A stretch of DNA of 54,205 nt from an uncultured Ilumatobacter sp. (GCA_905480335.1 CAJQPY010000036.1:1-54205), one strand, 5' to 3'. Shown: positions 32,783-45,968, counted from the first letter of the stretch. Notes: generated by a model not told the origin, from the sequence alone. Program-made: numbers and translations.

Positions 32783-33674
32783 GTGCAGCAATGTCGGTTG
32801 TTCGAGTGATCCCACGCTTCTCCGCCCATGCCAGCAACTCCCGTTGCACCCCAATCGGCGCAGCAGGGTCGGCGAATGTCGCCGTACCGACCTGTACTGC
32901 GCTCGCGCCGGCTAGCAACATCTCAATCGCATCCCAGCCCGACGCCACCCCACCGACGCCGATGATCGGCAGGTCGGGCAATGCTGCATGGACATCGTGG
33001 ACTGCCCGAACGGCCACAGGGTGGATTGCCCGACCCGAAAGTCCACCGCCACCGGCGCCAAGCACGGGACGAAGCGTGTGAGGATCGTAACTCAACCCGA
33101 GCAGGGTGTTGATACAGGTAACGGCTTCGGCGCCGGCGTCTCGGACCGCTCCTGCCACTTCGATAATCCGGTCGGTGTTTGCGCTCAGCTTCGCCCATCG
33201 CGGCCGCCCGCACGCCGCCGTCGAGGAGATTACCTCGGCGGACATCTCGACGTTATGGGCGAAAATCGAGCCACGACCCTCAAGGTTGGGGCACGACAGG
33301 TTGACCTCGACGGCCACGACTGCGGACGGGGCAGCTGCCAACATCTCGGCCGCGTGTCGGTAATCAGCGAGCGAGCGGCCCCAAATCGAGGCCACGACAG
33401 TCGCGCCGGTGGCCAGCAGACCGGGCAGGATCTTTGCCATCCAGTACTCGATCCCGGGGCCCTGCAGTCCGACGGCATTCATCATGCCCTGTGGCGTCGG
33501 ATGGACTCGCGGTGCAGGGTTCCCGGGCCACTCATACGGCGCCAGCGACTTCGTCACGACTGCGCCGAGCTGAGCTAGCTCCATGAACGGTGCCAGCTCG
33601 TCTCCGTACCCCGCCGTTCCGGACGCGGTCATCACCGGGCCCGGCAACCGCACCGATCCGATGACGGTCTCCAT
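32775..33674 (-). CDS. pyrD: Dihydroorotate dehydrogenase (class 1)
   Basis: Oxidises dihydroorotate to orotate. About 299 residues with an FMN-binding TIM barrel: MTASGTAGYGDELAPFM, NAVGLQGPGIEYW, VEVNLSCPNLEGRG, INTLLGLSYD, GVGGVASGWDAIEMLLAGASAVQVGTA. The motif set and NLSCPN with the active-site Cys region look like the soluble class 1B type, which normally partners PyrK; no pyrK is next to it. Neither is pyrF, often found here. ATG 33674 is preceded by an in-frame GTG. It follows carB after 54 bases. Confidence 0.94.
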   Translation of the reverse strand: METVIGSVRLPGPVMTASGTAGYGDELAPFMELAQLGAVVTKSLAPYEWPGNPAPRVHPTPQGMMNAVGLQGPGIEYWMAKILPGLLATGATVVASIWGRSLADYRHAAEMLAAAPSAVVAVEVNLSCPNLEGRGSIFAHNVEMSAEVISSTAACGRPRWAKLSANTDRIIEVAGAVRDAGAEAVTCINTLLGLSYDPHTLRPVLGAGGGGLSGRAIHPVAVRAVHDVHAALPDLPIIGVGGVASGWDAIEMLLAGASAVQVGTATFADPAAPIGVQRELLAWAEKRGITRTTDIAALS

Positions 33675-33728
33675 CACGCGATCATCTTGCGCTGAGACAT
33701 TTGCGAAAGCGGAACAAGTTTAAGACCA

Positions 33729-37090
<3,362 letters not shown>

Positions 37091-37091
<1 letters not shown>

Positions 37092-38200
37092 CAGCCAACC
37101 GCCTTTCGGTCGTCCATCAGTTCGGCAAATTGCGCGAACAGATAGTTCGCATCATGCGGGCCCGGGTTCGCTTCGGGGTGGTGCTGCACGCTGAACGCTT
37201 GCTCCGAAGCAACTTCGAACCCCTCGCACACCCCGTCATTCACGTTGATGTGAGTCATCTTGGCGTTACTGGGAAGGCTGCTCGCGTCAACTGCGAAGTT
37301 GTGGTTCTGACTGGTGATCTCGATCCGCTCGGTGTGAAGGTTTTTCACCGGATGGTTACCCCCGTGATGGCCGAACGGCAGCTTCACAGTGTCGGCGCCG
37401 ATCGCTCGGCCGAGTAACTGGTGGCCGAGGCAGATGCCGAAGATCGGAATGGCGCCGAGCAAACCCTGGATCGTCTCGACGGCGACGGGCACCATCTTCG
37501 GGTCGCCAGGCCCATTCGACAAAAAGACGCCGTCAGCACCCATCGCCAAAATGTCGGCCGCGCCCGTGTCGGCACGAACCACGTCGACATGACCATGGTT
37601 CGCCAGGCTGAGCGTGATGTTGCGCTTCATCCCGAAGTCGAGGGCAACGATTCGGCGACGGGTGCCAGGATCAGCGGCCGCTACCGAGTAGCCGACCGGC
37701 GTGGTGACGGTGCGGACAAGGTCGACACCGTCGGTGCCGGGCTCGGCCTGCGCCGCCGCAAGAAGTTCGTCGTACGGCGCGGAGCCGAACGCGCCAGGAA
37801 TCGCCCCTTGGTCACGAATCAGGCGAGTGAGCCGTCGCGTGTCAATCCCAGCTATTCCAGGCACTCCATGCTGATGAAGCATCGCACCGAGGTCAGCGTG
37901 CGCCCGAAAGTTGCTGTGCCGCCGGGCCAGGTCACGCACGACGATGCCTCGGCAGAAAGTTCCGACCGACTCGAAGTCGGTTGCGTTGACGCCGTAGTTC
38001 CCGATGTGGGGGTAGGTGAACGTGATGATTTGACCGGCATAGCTCGGATCGGTGATCACCTCTTGATAGCCAGAAAGCACCGTATTGAAGACGACTTCAC
38101 CGGTCGCGATCGGTACGTACGCTCCGATCAGGTCGCCTTCGAACACACTCCCGTCGGCGAGCACCAACTGTCCTTCGACTCGTCCTTGAGGATTTCTCAT
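37091..38200 (-). CDS. carA: Carbamoyl-phosphate synthase small subunit
   Basis: 369 residues. The N-terminal domain has [11 protein letters not shown] and [21 protein letters not shown]. The class I glutamine amidotransferase domain has [14 protein letters not shown] with the nucleophile Cys, and [10 protein letters not shown] with the His-Glu pair. It hydrolyses glutamine and passes ammonia to CarB. AAAGGA lies six bases before the ATG at 38200. Confidence 0.98.
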
Positions 38201-38255
38201 CGGATTCCTTTCTCGTCGTTCGGGATGTCCATGCGTTGTAGCGAATGTTCAGTCA

Positions 38256-39530
38256 TCATCGGGTGGCGACTCCGTTCTCGACAGTTACAACGCCACCCAA
38301 CACCGTGTGTTTCACCCTGCCGCGAAGCGGCACACCAACGAACGGGGTGTTTCGGCTCTTACTTGCAAGTTGAGCGGGGGCCACTTCCCATTCCTCCTCG
38401 GCGTCAAAGACCGTGAGGTTGGCCGGTTCACCCGGCACGATCGGACGGCCGTGCAGTCCCCCGAGCCCAGCGATTAGTGCGGGCTTCCACGAGAGCGCCG
38501 CTACGACGTCGGACACCGACATATCGAGATGCGCGAGGCAGACGCCGAGCGCCGTTTCGAGCCCGAGCATCCCTGGAGGTGCAAGGTCCAACGGTTGTTC
38601 CTTTGTTGCGGCAACGTGTGGCGCGTGGTCGGTGGCGATCGCGTCGATCGTGCCGTCGGAAAGCCCTTCGCGCACAGCAACCACGTCGTCCATGGTTCGT
38701 AACGGTGGGTTGACCTTATAAATGGCTGCGTAAGAACGCAGCAACTCATCTGTCAGGCTGATGTGATGCGGGGTGGCCTCAGAGGTCACCGGGAGCCCGT
38801 CAGACTTCGCTCGCCGGACGAGTTCGACACTCTTAGCCGTCGATAGATGCAGGAAATGAGCTGGCGCTCCGGTCAGGCGGACCAGCTCAATGTCCCGGTG
38901 TACCATCAACTCCTCGGCGACTGCGGGCCAACCGGGCAATCCGAGGTGGCTGCAGCAGTCACCCTCGTGCATAACCGCTCCGTCGGTGAGCTGCTCTACT
39001 TCGCAGTGCTGCGCCATCGTGATGCCCAGCCCCTTCGAGTACTCGAATGCTCGACGCATGAGCAAAGGGTTTTGGACGCCGTTTCCGTCGTCGGTGAAGA
39101 GCCGGACCCCGACCTCCGCCAGCTCAGCGAAGGGTGTCAACTGGTGTCCTGCTCGACCAACTGTGATCGAAGCGGACGGGTGAACGTCGCACAATCCGGC
39201 GAGCTTTCCTTGACGGCGGACGAAGTCGACAACGCTCACGCAATCCTGAGTCGGGTCGGTGTTGGGCATTGCTACGACTGCCGTATACCCGCCAAGCGCA
39301 GCAGCCCGCGAGCCAGTCTCGATCGTCTCTGCTTCCTCCTTGCCCGGCTCACGCAGGTGTGTATGCAAGTCGACGAAGCCAGGCGTTACGGTGAGTCCGG
39401 TCGCCTCAATCGTCACGTCGGGGTTCCCGTCGTGCGATTCGACAATAACGCCGTCAGCAACCAGCACGTCGGCAGTGCGGGCGCCGGTTTGGTCGACCAC
39501 CATTCCGCCGCTAATCAAAATAGTGCTCAC
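38256..39530 (-). CDS. pyrC: Dihydroorotase
   Basis: Cyclises carbamoyl aspartate. 424 residues, class I dihydroorotase: TPGFVDLHTHLREPGKEEAETIETG carries the metal-binding HxH and adjacent signature; IATDHAPH near residue 300 has the catalytic Asp. The C-terminal LTVFDAEEEWEV strand closes the composite domain. GTG start overlaps the pyrB stop; AAAGGAG sits five bases upstream. Confidence 0.96.
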   Translation of the reverse strand: MSTILISGGMVVDQTGARTADVLVADGVIVESHDGNPDVTIEATGLTVTPGFVDLHTHLREPGKEEAETIETGSRAAALGGYTAVVAMPNTDPTQDCVSVVDFVRRQGKLAGLCDVHPSASITVGRAGHQLTPFAELAEVGVRLFTDDGNGVQNPLLMRRAFEYSKGLGITMAQHCEVEQLTDGAVMHEGDCCSHLGLPGWPAVAEELMVHRDIELVRLTGAPAHFLHLSTAKSVELVRRAKSDGLPVTSEATPHHISLTDELLRSYAAIYKVNPPLRTMDDVVAVREGLSDGTIDAIATDHAPHVAATKEQPLDLAPPGMLGLETALGVCLAHLDMSVSDVVAALSWKPALIAGLGGLHGRPIVPGEPANLTVFDAEEEWEVAPAQLASKSRNTPFVGVPLRGRVKHTVLGGVVTVENGVATR

Positions 39531-40504
39531 GGGTGCTCCTTTGGCGCCGCTGCGACGTCGTCGTTGATCTCGATGTCGGACGTGGAATTCGGATTGGCCG
39601 ATAGCAGGTCGTACAAAACGGCCATGCGAACCGAGATGCCATTTGTTACCTGCTGCTTGACGACTGAGCCGGGGAGTTCGCCGAGGTCAATTGCAATTTC
39701 CACCCCACGGTTCACCGGCCCGGGGTGCATCACAATCGTTGACGGGGCGAGGCACGCCGCTCGTCTAGGGGTCAGACCGAATCGCGCGGTGTACTCGCGT
39801 AGATTCGGTACAAGAGCTTCGGTCATTCGTTCGTTCTGCATTCGCAGCATGTAGAGCACGTCGACACCGTCTCCGATCACATCATCCAGACGATCGGTTG
39901 CGGTCTCGCCAACAACCGGCGGAAGCAGAGTGGTGGGCGCGACCCAAATGACGTCGGCACCAAGCGCCTTGAAGGCTGTGGTGGTCGAACGGGCAACGCG
40001 GCTGTGCTTGATGTCGCCGACAACCGCCACACGGAGCCCATCGAATCCAGCGGTCCGGTTCAGCGCTACCCTCACTGTGTATACGTCGAGCAAAGCTTGC
40101 GTCGGGTGGGCATGCCAACCATCACCTGCGTTGACGACGCTCGCCGTGGTCCAATCCTCAACAAGCCACGGGGCGCCGGCTGAGGCATGCCGAATCACGA
40201 ATGCGTCCACGCCCATCGCAGCGATGGTCTCGATCGAGTCTCGAAAACTCTCACCCTTGTTGAGGCTCGACTGAGAGACGGCGAACGTCATTGTGTCGGC
40301 AGAAAGCCGCTTTGCTGCTGTCTCAAAACTGAGCCGTGTGCGAGTCGAGTCCTCGAAGAACACGTTGCACACGGTCCTGCCGCGCAACGCCGGGACTTTT
40401 GGATTTGGTCGCCGATTGACCTCTGCCATCGTGTCGGCCAACTCAAGAACCCGTTGGACCCCATCGACGCCCAACTCCTCGATCGACAACAACGACCGAC
40501 TCAT
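39527..40504 (-). CDS. pyrB: Aspartate carbamoyltransferase catalytic subunit
   Basis: Joins carbamoyl phosphate and aspartate, the committed step of pyrimidine synthesis. 325 residues: FFEDSTRTRLSFETAAKRL is the carbamoyl-phosphate loop; VNAGDGWHAHPTQALLDVYTV and HPGPVNRGVEI are catalytic motifs. No regulatory pyrI is present, so control is expected at mRNA level through PyrR. Forty bases after pyrR. Confidence 0.97.
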   Translation of the reverse strand: MSRSLLSIEELGVDGVQRVLELADTMAEVNRRPNPKVPALRGRTVCNVFFEDSTRTRLSFETAAKRLSADTMTFAVSQSSLNKGESFRDSIETIAAMGVDAFVIRHASAGAPWLVEDWTTASVVNAGDGWHAHPTQALLDVYTVRVALNRTAGFDGLRVAVVGDIKHSRVARSTTTAFKALGADVIWVAPTTLLPPVVGETATDRLDDVIGDGVDVLYMLRMQNERMTEALVPNLREYTARFGLTPRRAACLAPSTIVMHPGPVNRGVEIAIDLGELPGSVVKQQVTNGISVRMAVLYDLLSANPNSTSDIEINDDVAAAPKEHP

Positions 40505-40544
40505 CCGTTGCGCCTACGCCGGCTACTGACAGGGGCGGCAGCGA

Positions 40545-41048
40545 TCATGAGATGACGACCCCGTCAGCGGTGACTGACACACTCTCATCGCCACTGGTTG
40601 GCAGATTTTTACCAATAAAATCGGGCCGGATCGGAAGCTCACGGTGGCCTCGATCGACGAGCACAGCGAGTTGAACCGCTTTTGGGCGTCCGTATTCGCC
40701 GAGCGCATCAAGCGCTGCACGAACTGTCCGTCCAGTAAAAAGAACATCGTCAATGAGCACGATGGTTGCCCCGTCCACGTCGAAATCGATATCACTCACG
40801 GCCGCCGGGTGCACGGGCCGCAGCCCGATGTCGTCGCGGTACAACGAAGCGTCGATCGAGCCGACTGGTATCGCGGAATCGATTCGAGCGATCTCGGCAC
40901 CCAACGCAGAGGCCAACCAGACGCCGCCGGACTGAACCCCGATCAGGACCACACCGTCGAGGCCCTGATTGCGTTCGATGATCTCGTGTGCCATCCGAGT
41001 CACCGCTCGGCGCACGTCGTCGGGTTCTAACACCCGCTTCTCGCTCAT
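40545..41048 (-). CDS. pyrR: Pyrimidine operon regulator/uracil phosphoribosyltransferase PyrR
   Basis: A 167-residue type I phosphoribosyltransferase fold protein that binds pyr mRNA when UMP or UTP is high. The PRPP loop VLIDDVLFTGRTVRAAL and the DASLYRDDIG segment are characteristic of PyrR. ATG 41048 is preceded by AAAGGA with six bases between. A PyrR-type hairpin sits directly upstream of that ribosome site, so it probably controls its own operon pyrR-B-C-carA-carB-pyrD. The frame extends to 41087, but that part is the hairpin. Confidence 0.95.
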   Translation of the reverse strand: MSEKRVLEPDDVRRAVTRMAHEIIERNQGLDGVVLIGVQSGGVWLASALGAEIARIDSAIPVGSIDASLYRDDIGLRPVHPAAVSDIDFDVDGATIVLIDDVLFTGRTVRAALDALGEYGRPKAVQLAVLVDRGHRELPIRPDFIGKNLPTSGDESVSVTADGVVIS

Positions 41049-41060
41049 GTTGTCCTTTCC

Positions 41061-41087
41061 GTGCGAGCCTCTCTGAACTCGCTTCAC
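41061..41087 (-). promoter_or_regulatory. PyrR-binding hairpin in the pyr operon leader
   Basis: In mRNA sense: GUG, a three-base AAG bulge, CGAG, a loop with UUCAGAGAGG, then CUCG and CAC. The loop matches the UCCAGAGAGGCU sequence recognised by PyrR in Bacillus, with one base different, and the purine bulge on the 5' side of the stem also fits. The pyrR Shine-Dalgarno GGAAAGGA follows at once. That arrangement suggests translational repression, as reported for mycobacterial PyrR, and I see no terminator/antiterminator pair. An AT-rich GATTTATAC just upstream (41097-41089) may be the -10. Confidence 0.8.
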
Positions 41088-41152
41088 GGTATAAATCCGA
41101 ACGTATCAGCCACGGCTGGCAGCGCACACATCTTCACACTGCAGGGGCGCAG

Positions 41153-41158
41153 TACTCT
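41153..41158 (+). promoter_or_regulatory. Candidate leaderless promoter of the amidohydrolase gene (-10 TACTCT)
   Basis: TACTCT, six bases, then ATG 41165. No -35 recognised. The pyr leader runs the other way in the same 116-bp gap. Confidence 0.45.
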
Positions 41159-41164
41159 TGTCCC

Positions 41165-42877
41165 ATGAATGACCTGGTGATCCGCAATGCCCTATTGGTC
41201 GATGGGAGTGGCACTCAGGCCCGCATGGCCGACGTCGAAGTTGATGACGGGTTGATCGTCGATGTCGCTGCGGCCGGGTCGGCCGGCACCGCTTCGCACG
41301 TCATCGATGCCGACGGCCTCCTCCTTACACCGGGCTGGGTCGACGTGCACACGCATTACGACGCGCAGGCATCATGGGATCCGTACCTGACACCATCGTC
41401 CTGGCACGGCGTGACCTCGGTCGTGATGGGGAACTGCGGTGTCGGCTTTGCGCCTGCGGCACCCGACCGACACGACTGGCTAATCGAGTTAATGGAGGGG
41501 GTCGAGGACATTCCCGGCTCGGCGATGACGGAAGGCATCACCTGGGAGTGGGAGAGTTTCGAAGGATTTCTCGATGCGCTCGACGCCCGACGGTATGCAA
41601 TCGATCTCGGAGCGCAGATTGCCCACGGACCGGTGCGTGGCTACGTGATGGGCGACCGTGGTGCAGCGAACGAAACCGCCAGCCCCGACGACATTACGAA
41701 GATGGCTGCGATCGTCGAGTCGGGGCTCCGCGCTGGGGCGCTCGGGTTCTCAACCTCGCGAACACCGCTGCACAGGTCGCTATCGGGCGAACTCGTTCCT
41801 GGAACGCATGCCGATACCGATGAGTTATTCGGTATCGCTGACGCCATGAGCCGCGTCGGCCACGGCGTGTTCCAGTTCGCCCCCGAGCATGTCGATGTTC
41901 CGACGCGCGAGATGCCGTGGATGCGCGAGCTGGCGCGCCGAACGGGTCGGACGGTAAGCGTCAACCTAAACCAGCCGAACAGTGCGCCAGAGCTGTGGCG
42001 CGAGGTGCTCGACATGATCGACGAATCGCGCGCCGCCGGCCTCGATATCGTCGCCCAAGTCGCGGGTCGAGCCGTCGGGCTATTGATGTGCCTCGAAGGC
42101 AGCTTCAATCCACTCGACTTTCACCCGGCATATGGCCCAATTTCCGATCTGCCGCTTAGTGACCGGGTGCTCGCACTGCAGCAGCCGGAGCTGCGCAAGG
42201 CTTTGCGGGTTGAGCCAGATGACGGAGGTCTGTTCCGCAAAGTGGTGCTCGGAGCGATCGACTCGTGGTGGGCGGTCGACGACGGTGACATCGACTACGA
42301 GCCCGAAGCTGCTGATTCGATCGCTGCGGTTGCTCGACGCACAGAGGTTCATCCAATCGATCTGATCGTCGACCAACTCTCTGCGCACGACGGCCACGGC
42401 ATGATCCTCACGCCGTTCTTCAACTACGCGTACGGCGATCTCTCCTTCCAGTTTGAGTCGCACCAGCGTGCATCGACCCGGATGGGACTCGCTGATGCAG
42501 GCGCGCACTGCCGCGTGATCTGTGACGGGGGCACTCCGACATTTATGCTGACCCATTGGACCCGCGACCGTCGTCGAGGCCCTACATTGCCCCTCGAACT
42601 CGTCGTTCAGCGTCAGACCAGACAGACCGCTGAACTGTACGGGCTCGGTGACCGCGGCCTCGTCGAACCGGGTCGACGCGCCGACTTAAACCTGATCGAC
42701 TACGACCGGCTGACTTTTGGCCCTCCACGGATGGCATACGACCTGCCGGGCGGCGCCCGGCGACTCGTTCAGAAAGCCAACGGCTATGTTGCGACGTTCG
42801 TCGGCGGCATCCAGACCGTCGACTACGACGAATTCACTGGAGAACTCCCCGGACGCCTCATTCGCGGCCCGCGCTGA
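41165..42877 (+). CDS. N-acyl-D-amino-acid deacylase-like amidohydrolase
   Basis: A 570-residue amidohydrolase-superfamily protein. The metal site opens with TPGWVDVHTHYDAQASWD (HxH), NCGVGFAPA is the family segment with the Cys ligand of D-aminoacylases, and DAGAHCRVICDGG carries the C-terminal catalytic Asp. The family removes acyl groups from N-acyl-D-amino acids, or acts on related cyclic amides, and often recycles D-amino acids or modified peptides. Monocistronic, divergent from pyrR, convergent with aspS. The ATG at 41165 is used; the frame upstream to 40988 lies antisense to pyrR. Confidence 0.87.
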   Translation: MNDLVIRNALLVDGSGTQARMADVEVDDGLIVDVAAAGSAGTASHVIDADGLLLTPGWVDVHTHYDAQASWDPYLTPSSWHGVTSVVMGNCGVGFAPAAPDRHDWLIELMEGVEDIPGSAMTEGITWEWESFEGFLDALDARRYAIDLGAQIAHGPVRGYVMGDRGAANETASPDDITKMAAIVESGLRAGALGFSTSRTPLHRSLSGELVPGTHADTDELFGIADAMSRVGHGVFQFAPEHVDVPTREMPWMRELARRTGRTVSVNLNQPNSAPELWREVLDMIDESRAAGLDIVAQVAGRAVGLLMCLEGSFNPLDFHPAYGPISDLPLSDRVLALQQPELRKALRVEPDDGGLFRKVVLGAIDSWWAVDDGDIDYEPEAADSIAAVARRTEVHPIDLIVDQLSAHDGHGMILTPFFNYAYGDLSFQFESHQRASTRMGLADAGAHCRVICDGGTPTFMLTHWTRDRRRGPTLPLELVVQRQTRQTAELYGLGDRGLVEPGRRADLNLIDYDRLTFGPPRMAYDLPGGARRLVQKANGYVATFVGGIQTVDYDEFTGELPGRLIRGPR

Positions 42878-42890
42878 GATCGCAACGACC

Positions 42891-44633
42891 TCAGTCGACC
42901 TGCGGAAGCACCTTAAGGCCGAGCTCGAGGAGCGACTTCGGATCCCCAGGGATGGGGCTGTTTGTCATCGGATCCTGACCCGATTGCGTCTTCGGGTAGG
43001 CGATCACCTCGCGGATGTTTTCCTCTCCGGCGAGGATCGCAACCAAGCGGTCCAGTCCGAATGCGAAGCCGCCGTGCGGTGGCGCACCGTATTCGAATGG
43101 ATTAAGGAAGAATCCAAACTTTCGTTCGGCCTCTTCATCGCTGATCCCAAGCGCCATAAACACCTTGCGCTGGAGTTCGGGCTCATGGATTCGGATCGAA
43201 CCCGAGCCAAGCTCCCAGCCGTTGAGCACCAGGTCGTAGGCAATCGACCGGACGGCCATCGGATCGGTGTCAAATTTGTCGATGTCATCGGGATGCGGCA
43301 TCGTGAACGGGTGGTGCCCCGACTTGGGTGCGCCGGTCTCCTTGTCACGTCCGACGAACAACGGAAACTCGACGACCCACACGTACCGGTACGGCCCTTC
43401 GTGCACTGGTGGGCGGCCGATGTCGTTGCGAAGCATGCCCAGCACCTCGCAGGTGGTCGACCATTCGTCGGCGACGATTAACACTAGGTCCCCGGTTTCG
43501 GCGGCCATCGCCGACTTCAGGGCACCGACCTCGACGTCGCTGAGGAACTTCGCGACCGGACTGTCGAAGCCCTCGTCGGTGACTTTCATCCACACGAGGC
43601 CCTTGGCTCCAGCACCCTTGGCTCGGTCGGTCATCTTGTCGAGTTGGTTGCGCCCGTAGTCAGCTGCGCCTCCGTCGACCTTGATTCCCTTAATCGCATC
43701 CGCTCCGCTGAATGCCTTGAACTCGGTGTCGCCAAACACATCGGTCAGCTCGACCAGCTCCATCCCAAATCGGAGGTCGGGCTTGTCGGTGCCGAACCGG
43801 TCCATAGCATCGTGCCACGTAATCTGTTCGATCGGTGTCGGACGCTCCCCCGTAGCCGCTTCCGCAGCGGCAAGAACAGACGCTGACACAGCTTCGAGTA
43901 CATCGTCCTGGTCAACGAAGCTCATTTCCATGTCGAGCTGCATGAACTCGTACTGGCGGTCGGCGCGCAGGTCTTCGTCGCGCAGACACCGGGCCATCTG
44001 GTAGTAGCGGTCGACACCGCCCACCATCAACAACTGCTTGAAAAGTTGTGGCGACTGGGGAAGCGCGTAGAACGATCCGGGCTCTTTTCGCGACGGCACG
44101 AGGAACTCGCGCGCTCCCTCAGGAGTCGACGGCACCAGCATCGGCGTCTCGACCTCAACGAAGCCCTGCTCATCCATCGCGCTTCGGACCGCAGCGTTGA
44201 CCTTGGAGCGCGTACGGAGGTTCTTCTGCATTCGCTCTCGACGCAGATCGAGATAGCGATATTGAAGACGAATGTTCTCGTCTACGTCATCCGCCCGGGC
44301 GTCGATGGGAAACGGGGGCGGTGTCGCTACGCGGAGGACCTGGACCTCACAATCACCGATTTCGATACTGCCGGTCGGTAGCGAATCGTTGACCGTGCCT
44401 TCCGGACGTTCGCGAACGACACCGCTGATTCGCAGTACGTATTCACTCCGGACGTCAACGTCGTCGTTGATCACGCACTGGACGATGCCCGAGTGGTCGC
44501 GGAGGTCGACGAAAGCGAGATGTTCGCCGTGTTCGCGTCTACGGCCGACCCAGCCGCAGACGCTCACCGTCTCGCCAATTTGGCCGAAGCGAATGTCGCC
44601 GCAGAGATGGGTGCGCATCGATGTGGAGCTCAT
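42891..44633 (-). CDS. aspS: Aspartate-tRNA ligase
   Basis: A 580-residue class II synthetase. N-terminal OB fold (VSVCGWVGRRREHGEHLAFVDLRDHSGIVQCV), motif 2 in RYYQMARCLRDEDLRADRQYEF, an inserted bacterial GAD domain between about residues 290 and 420, and motif 3 with GGFAFGLDRLVAILAG. Ends LPQVD. The start overlaps the hisS stop (ATGA). Whether it is discriminating or also makes Asp-tRNA-Asn cannot be decided here; no gatCAB is in the window. Confidence 0.97.
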   Translation of the reverse strand: MSSTSMRTHLCGDIRFGQIGETVSVCGWVGRRREHGEHLAFVDLRDHSGIVQCVINDDVDVRSEYVLRISGVVRERPEGTVNDSLPTGSIEIGDCEVQVLRVATPPPFPIDARADDVDENIRLQYRYLDLRRERMQKNLRTRSKVNAAVRSAMDEQGFVEVETPMLVPSTPEGAREFLVPSRKEPGSFYALPQSPQLFKQLLMVGGVDRYYQMARCLRDEDLRADRQYEFMQLDMEMSFVDQDDVLEAVSASVLAAAEAATGERPTPIEQITWHDAMDRFGTDKPDLRFGMELVELTDVFGDTEFKAFSGADAIKGIKVDGGAADYGRNQLDKMTDRAKGAGAKGLVWMKVTDEGFDSPVAKFLSDVEVGALKSAMAAETGDLVLIVADEWSTTCEVLGMLRNDIGRPPVHEGPYRYVWVVEFPLFVGRDKETGAPKSGHHPFTMPHPDDIDKFDTDPMAVRSIAYDLVLNGWELGSGSIRIHEPELQRKVFMALGISDEEAERKFGFFLNPFEYGAPPHGGFAFGLDRLVAILAGEENIREVIAYPKTQSGQDPMTNSPIPGDPKSLLELGLKVLPQVD

Positions 44634-45886
44634 TGCAGTCTTCTCAACTCGTCTTTCAGGTGGGAGATCAGGTCGGACCGGGCGATGGTCTGCTGGTCGC
44701 CACCGCCCTGCATCGGCTTAGCGACGACGGTATCGGTGGCCAACTGGTCGTCACCGACAATGAGCGCGAACGCAGCGCCTGAACGATTGGCGAGCTTCAT
44801 CTGCGCCTTCATGCTGCGATTTTCGAAGCCGCGGTCGGCTGCGAGTCCCGCTGCGCGCAACTCCCCAGTGATCGAAACCGCCTCAAAACCGCCGGCCACG
44901 TCGACCACAAAGGCGTCGAGCCGGCGCGGCGCTGGAGCGAACACGCCTTCGTCGTTACATGCAAGCAGCGTTCGGTCGACACCGAGCGCGAAACCGATAC
45001 CCGGTGTTGCCGGACCACCGAGCGCTTCGACTAGACCGTCATACCTTCCGCCACCCCCTAAGGCATTCTGCGCTGAAGCGAGCGTCCCGCCCTGGAACTC
45101 GAAGATCGTGCTTCGGTAGTAGTCGAGCCCGCGCACGAGTTTGGGCTCGACGTCGAACGGGATTCCGAGCCTGGTCAGCCCGGCCACAACTGCCTCGAAA
45201 TGCCTAGAGGCCCCGGGTGAATAGAACTCTGCGATCTGCGGAGCCGAGGTAATTGCCGGAGCATCGAACTCGCGTTTTGAGTCGAGCACGCGCAAGGGAT
45301 TGTTCTCAAGAGTCTCACGGCTCTGATCCGTGAGCTCCGAGGCCTCAAAGTGCTTGCGAAGCGCCTCAACATAACGCGCTCGGTCTTCAGGATCTCCGAG
45401 GCTGTTCAAGATCAACGTAACTTGACTCAGGCCGAGGCGGAGGTAGAACTCCCATGCCAGCGCAATTACTTCGACGTCAAGGTTCGCATCGTCGACCCCA
45501 AGCACCTCGACGCCGACCTGGTCGAATTGTCGGTATCGGCCACGCTGGGCCTTCTCCTGGCGGAAGTTGGGTCCCGAGTACCAGACCTTCCACGGCGCAA
45601 CCGGTCGATGTTGCGCAAAGGCACGACACACGCTCGCTGTCAGCTCAGGTCGTAGTGAAACGTGACGACCTCCGCGGTCCTCAAAGGCGTACAACTCCTT
45701 CGTCACCACATCGGTGGCCTCGCCAATACGAGTGAACACACCGACGTCTTCGATCAGTGGAGTGATGATCTGACCGTATCCGGCCGTTTCCACTACATCA
45801 GCGAATACGTTATTCAGCGTGCGCCACCGGGCACTGTCGGGCGGCAGGATGTCCCGCATGCCGGGACTATTCTGAAATGCGGGCAC
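44630..45886 (-). CDS. hisS: Histidine-tRNA ligase
   Basis: 418 residues, class II. LRPELTASVCRAFAQH, motif 2 (YSGPNFRQEKAQRGRYRQFDQVGVE), histidine-A motif LVRGLDYYRSTIFEF, motif 3 (GIGFALGVDRTLLA), and the C-terminal anticodon-binding domain. GTG start at 45886 preceded by AGGAGG only two bases away, which is tight, but no better start exists. The 82 bp to rel hold no gene. Confidence 0.96.
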   Translation of the reverse strand: MPAFQNSPGMRDILPPDSARWRTLNNVFADVVETAGYGQIITPLIEDVGVFTRIGEATDVVTKELYAFEDRGGRHVSLRPELTASVCRAFAQHRPVAPWKVWYSGPNFRQEKAQRGRYRQFDQVGVEVLGVDDANLDVEVIALAWEFYLRLGLSQVTLILNSLGDPEDRARYVEALRKHFEASELTDQSRETLENNPLRVLDSKREFDAPAITSAPQIAEFYSPGASRHFEAVVAGLTRLGIPFDVEPKLVRGLDYYRSTIFEFQGGTLASAQNALGGGGRYDGLVEALGGPATPGIGFALGVDRTLLACNDEGVFAPAPRRLDAFVVDVAGGFEAVSITGELRAAGLAADRGFENRSMKAQMKLANRSGAAFALIVGDDQLATDTVVAKPMQGGGDQQTIARSDLISHLKDELRRLQ

Positions 45887-45968
45887 GGCCTCCTACGCTA
45901 CCCAGCGGCCCTACGCATCGCTGCGCCCTCTCACAGATGACCGTGGGGATAGGTGAAAGATCAACTAG

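Noticed and set aside
33675..33700. Eight-codon ATG...TGA mini-frame (MSQRKMIA) ending at the pyrD start
   Set aside because: Could be a leader peptide coupled to pyrD, but it has no ribosome site and a frame this short arises easily by chance.
38847..39854. 335-codon plus-strand open frame opposite pyrC and pyrB
   Set aside because: Antisense to two clearly conserved genes, no family motifs, no ribosome site.
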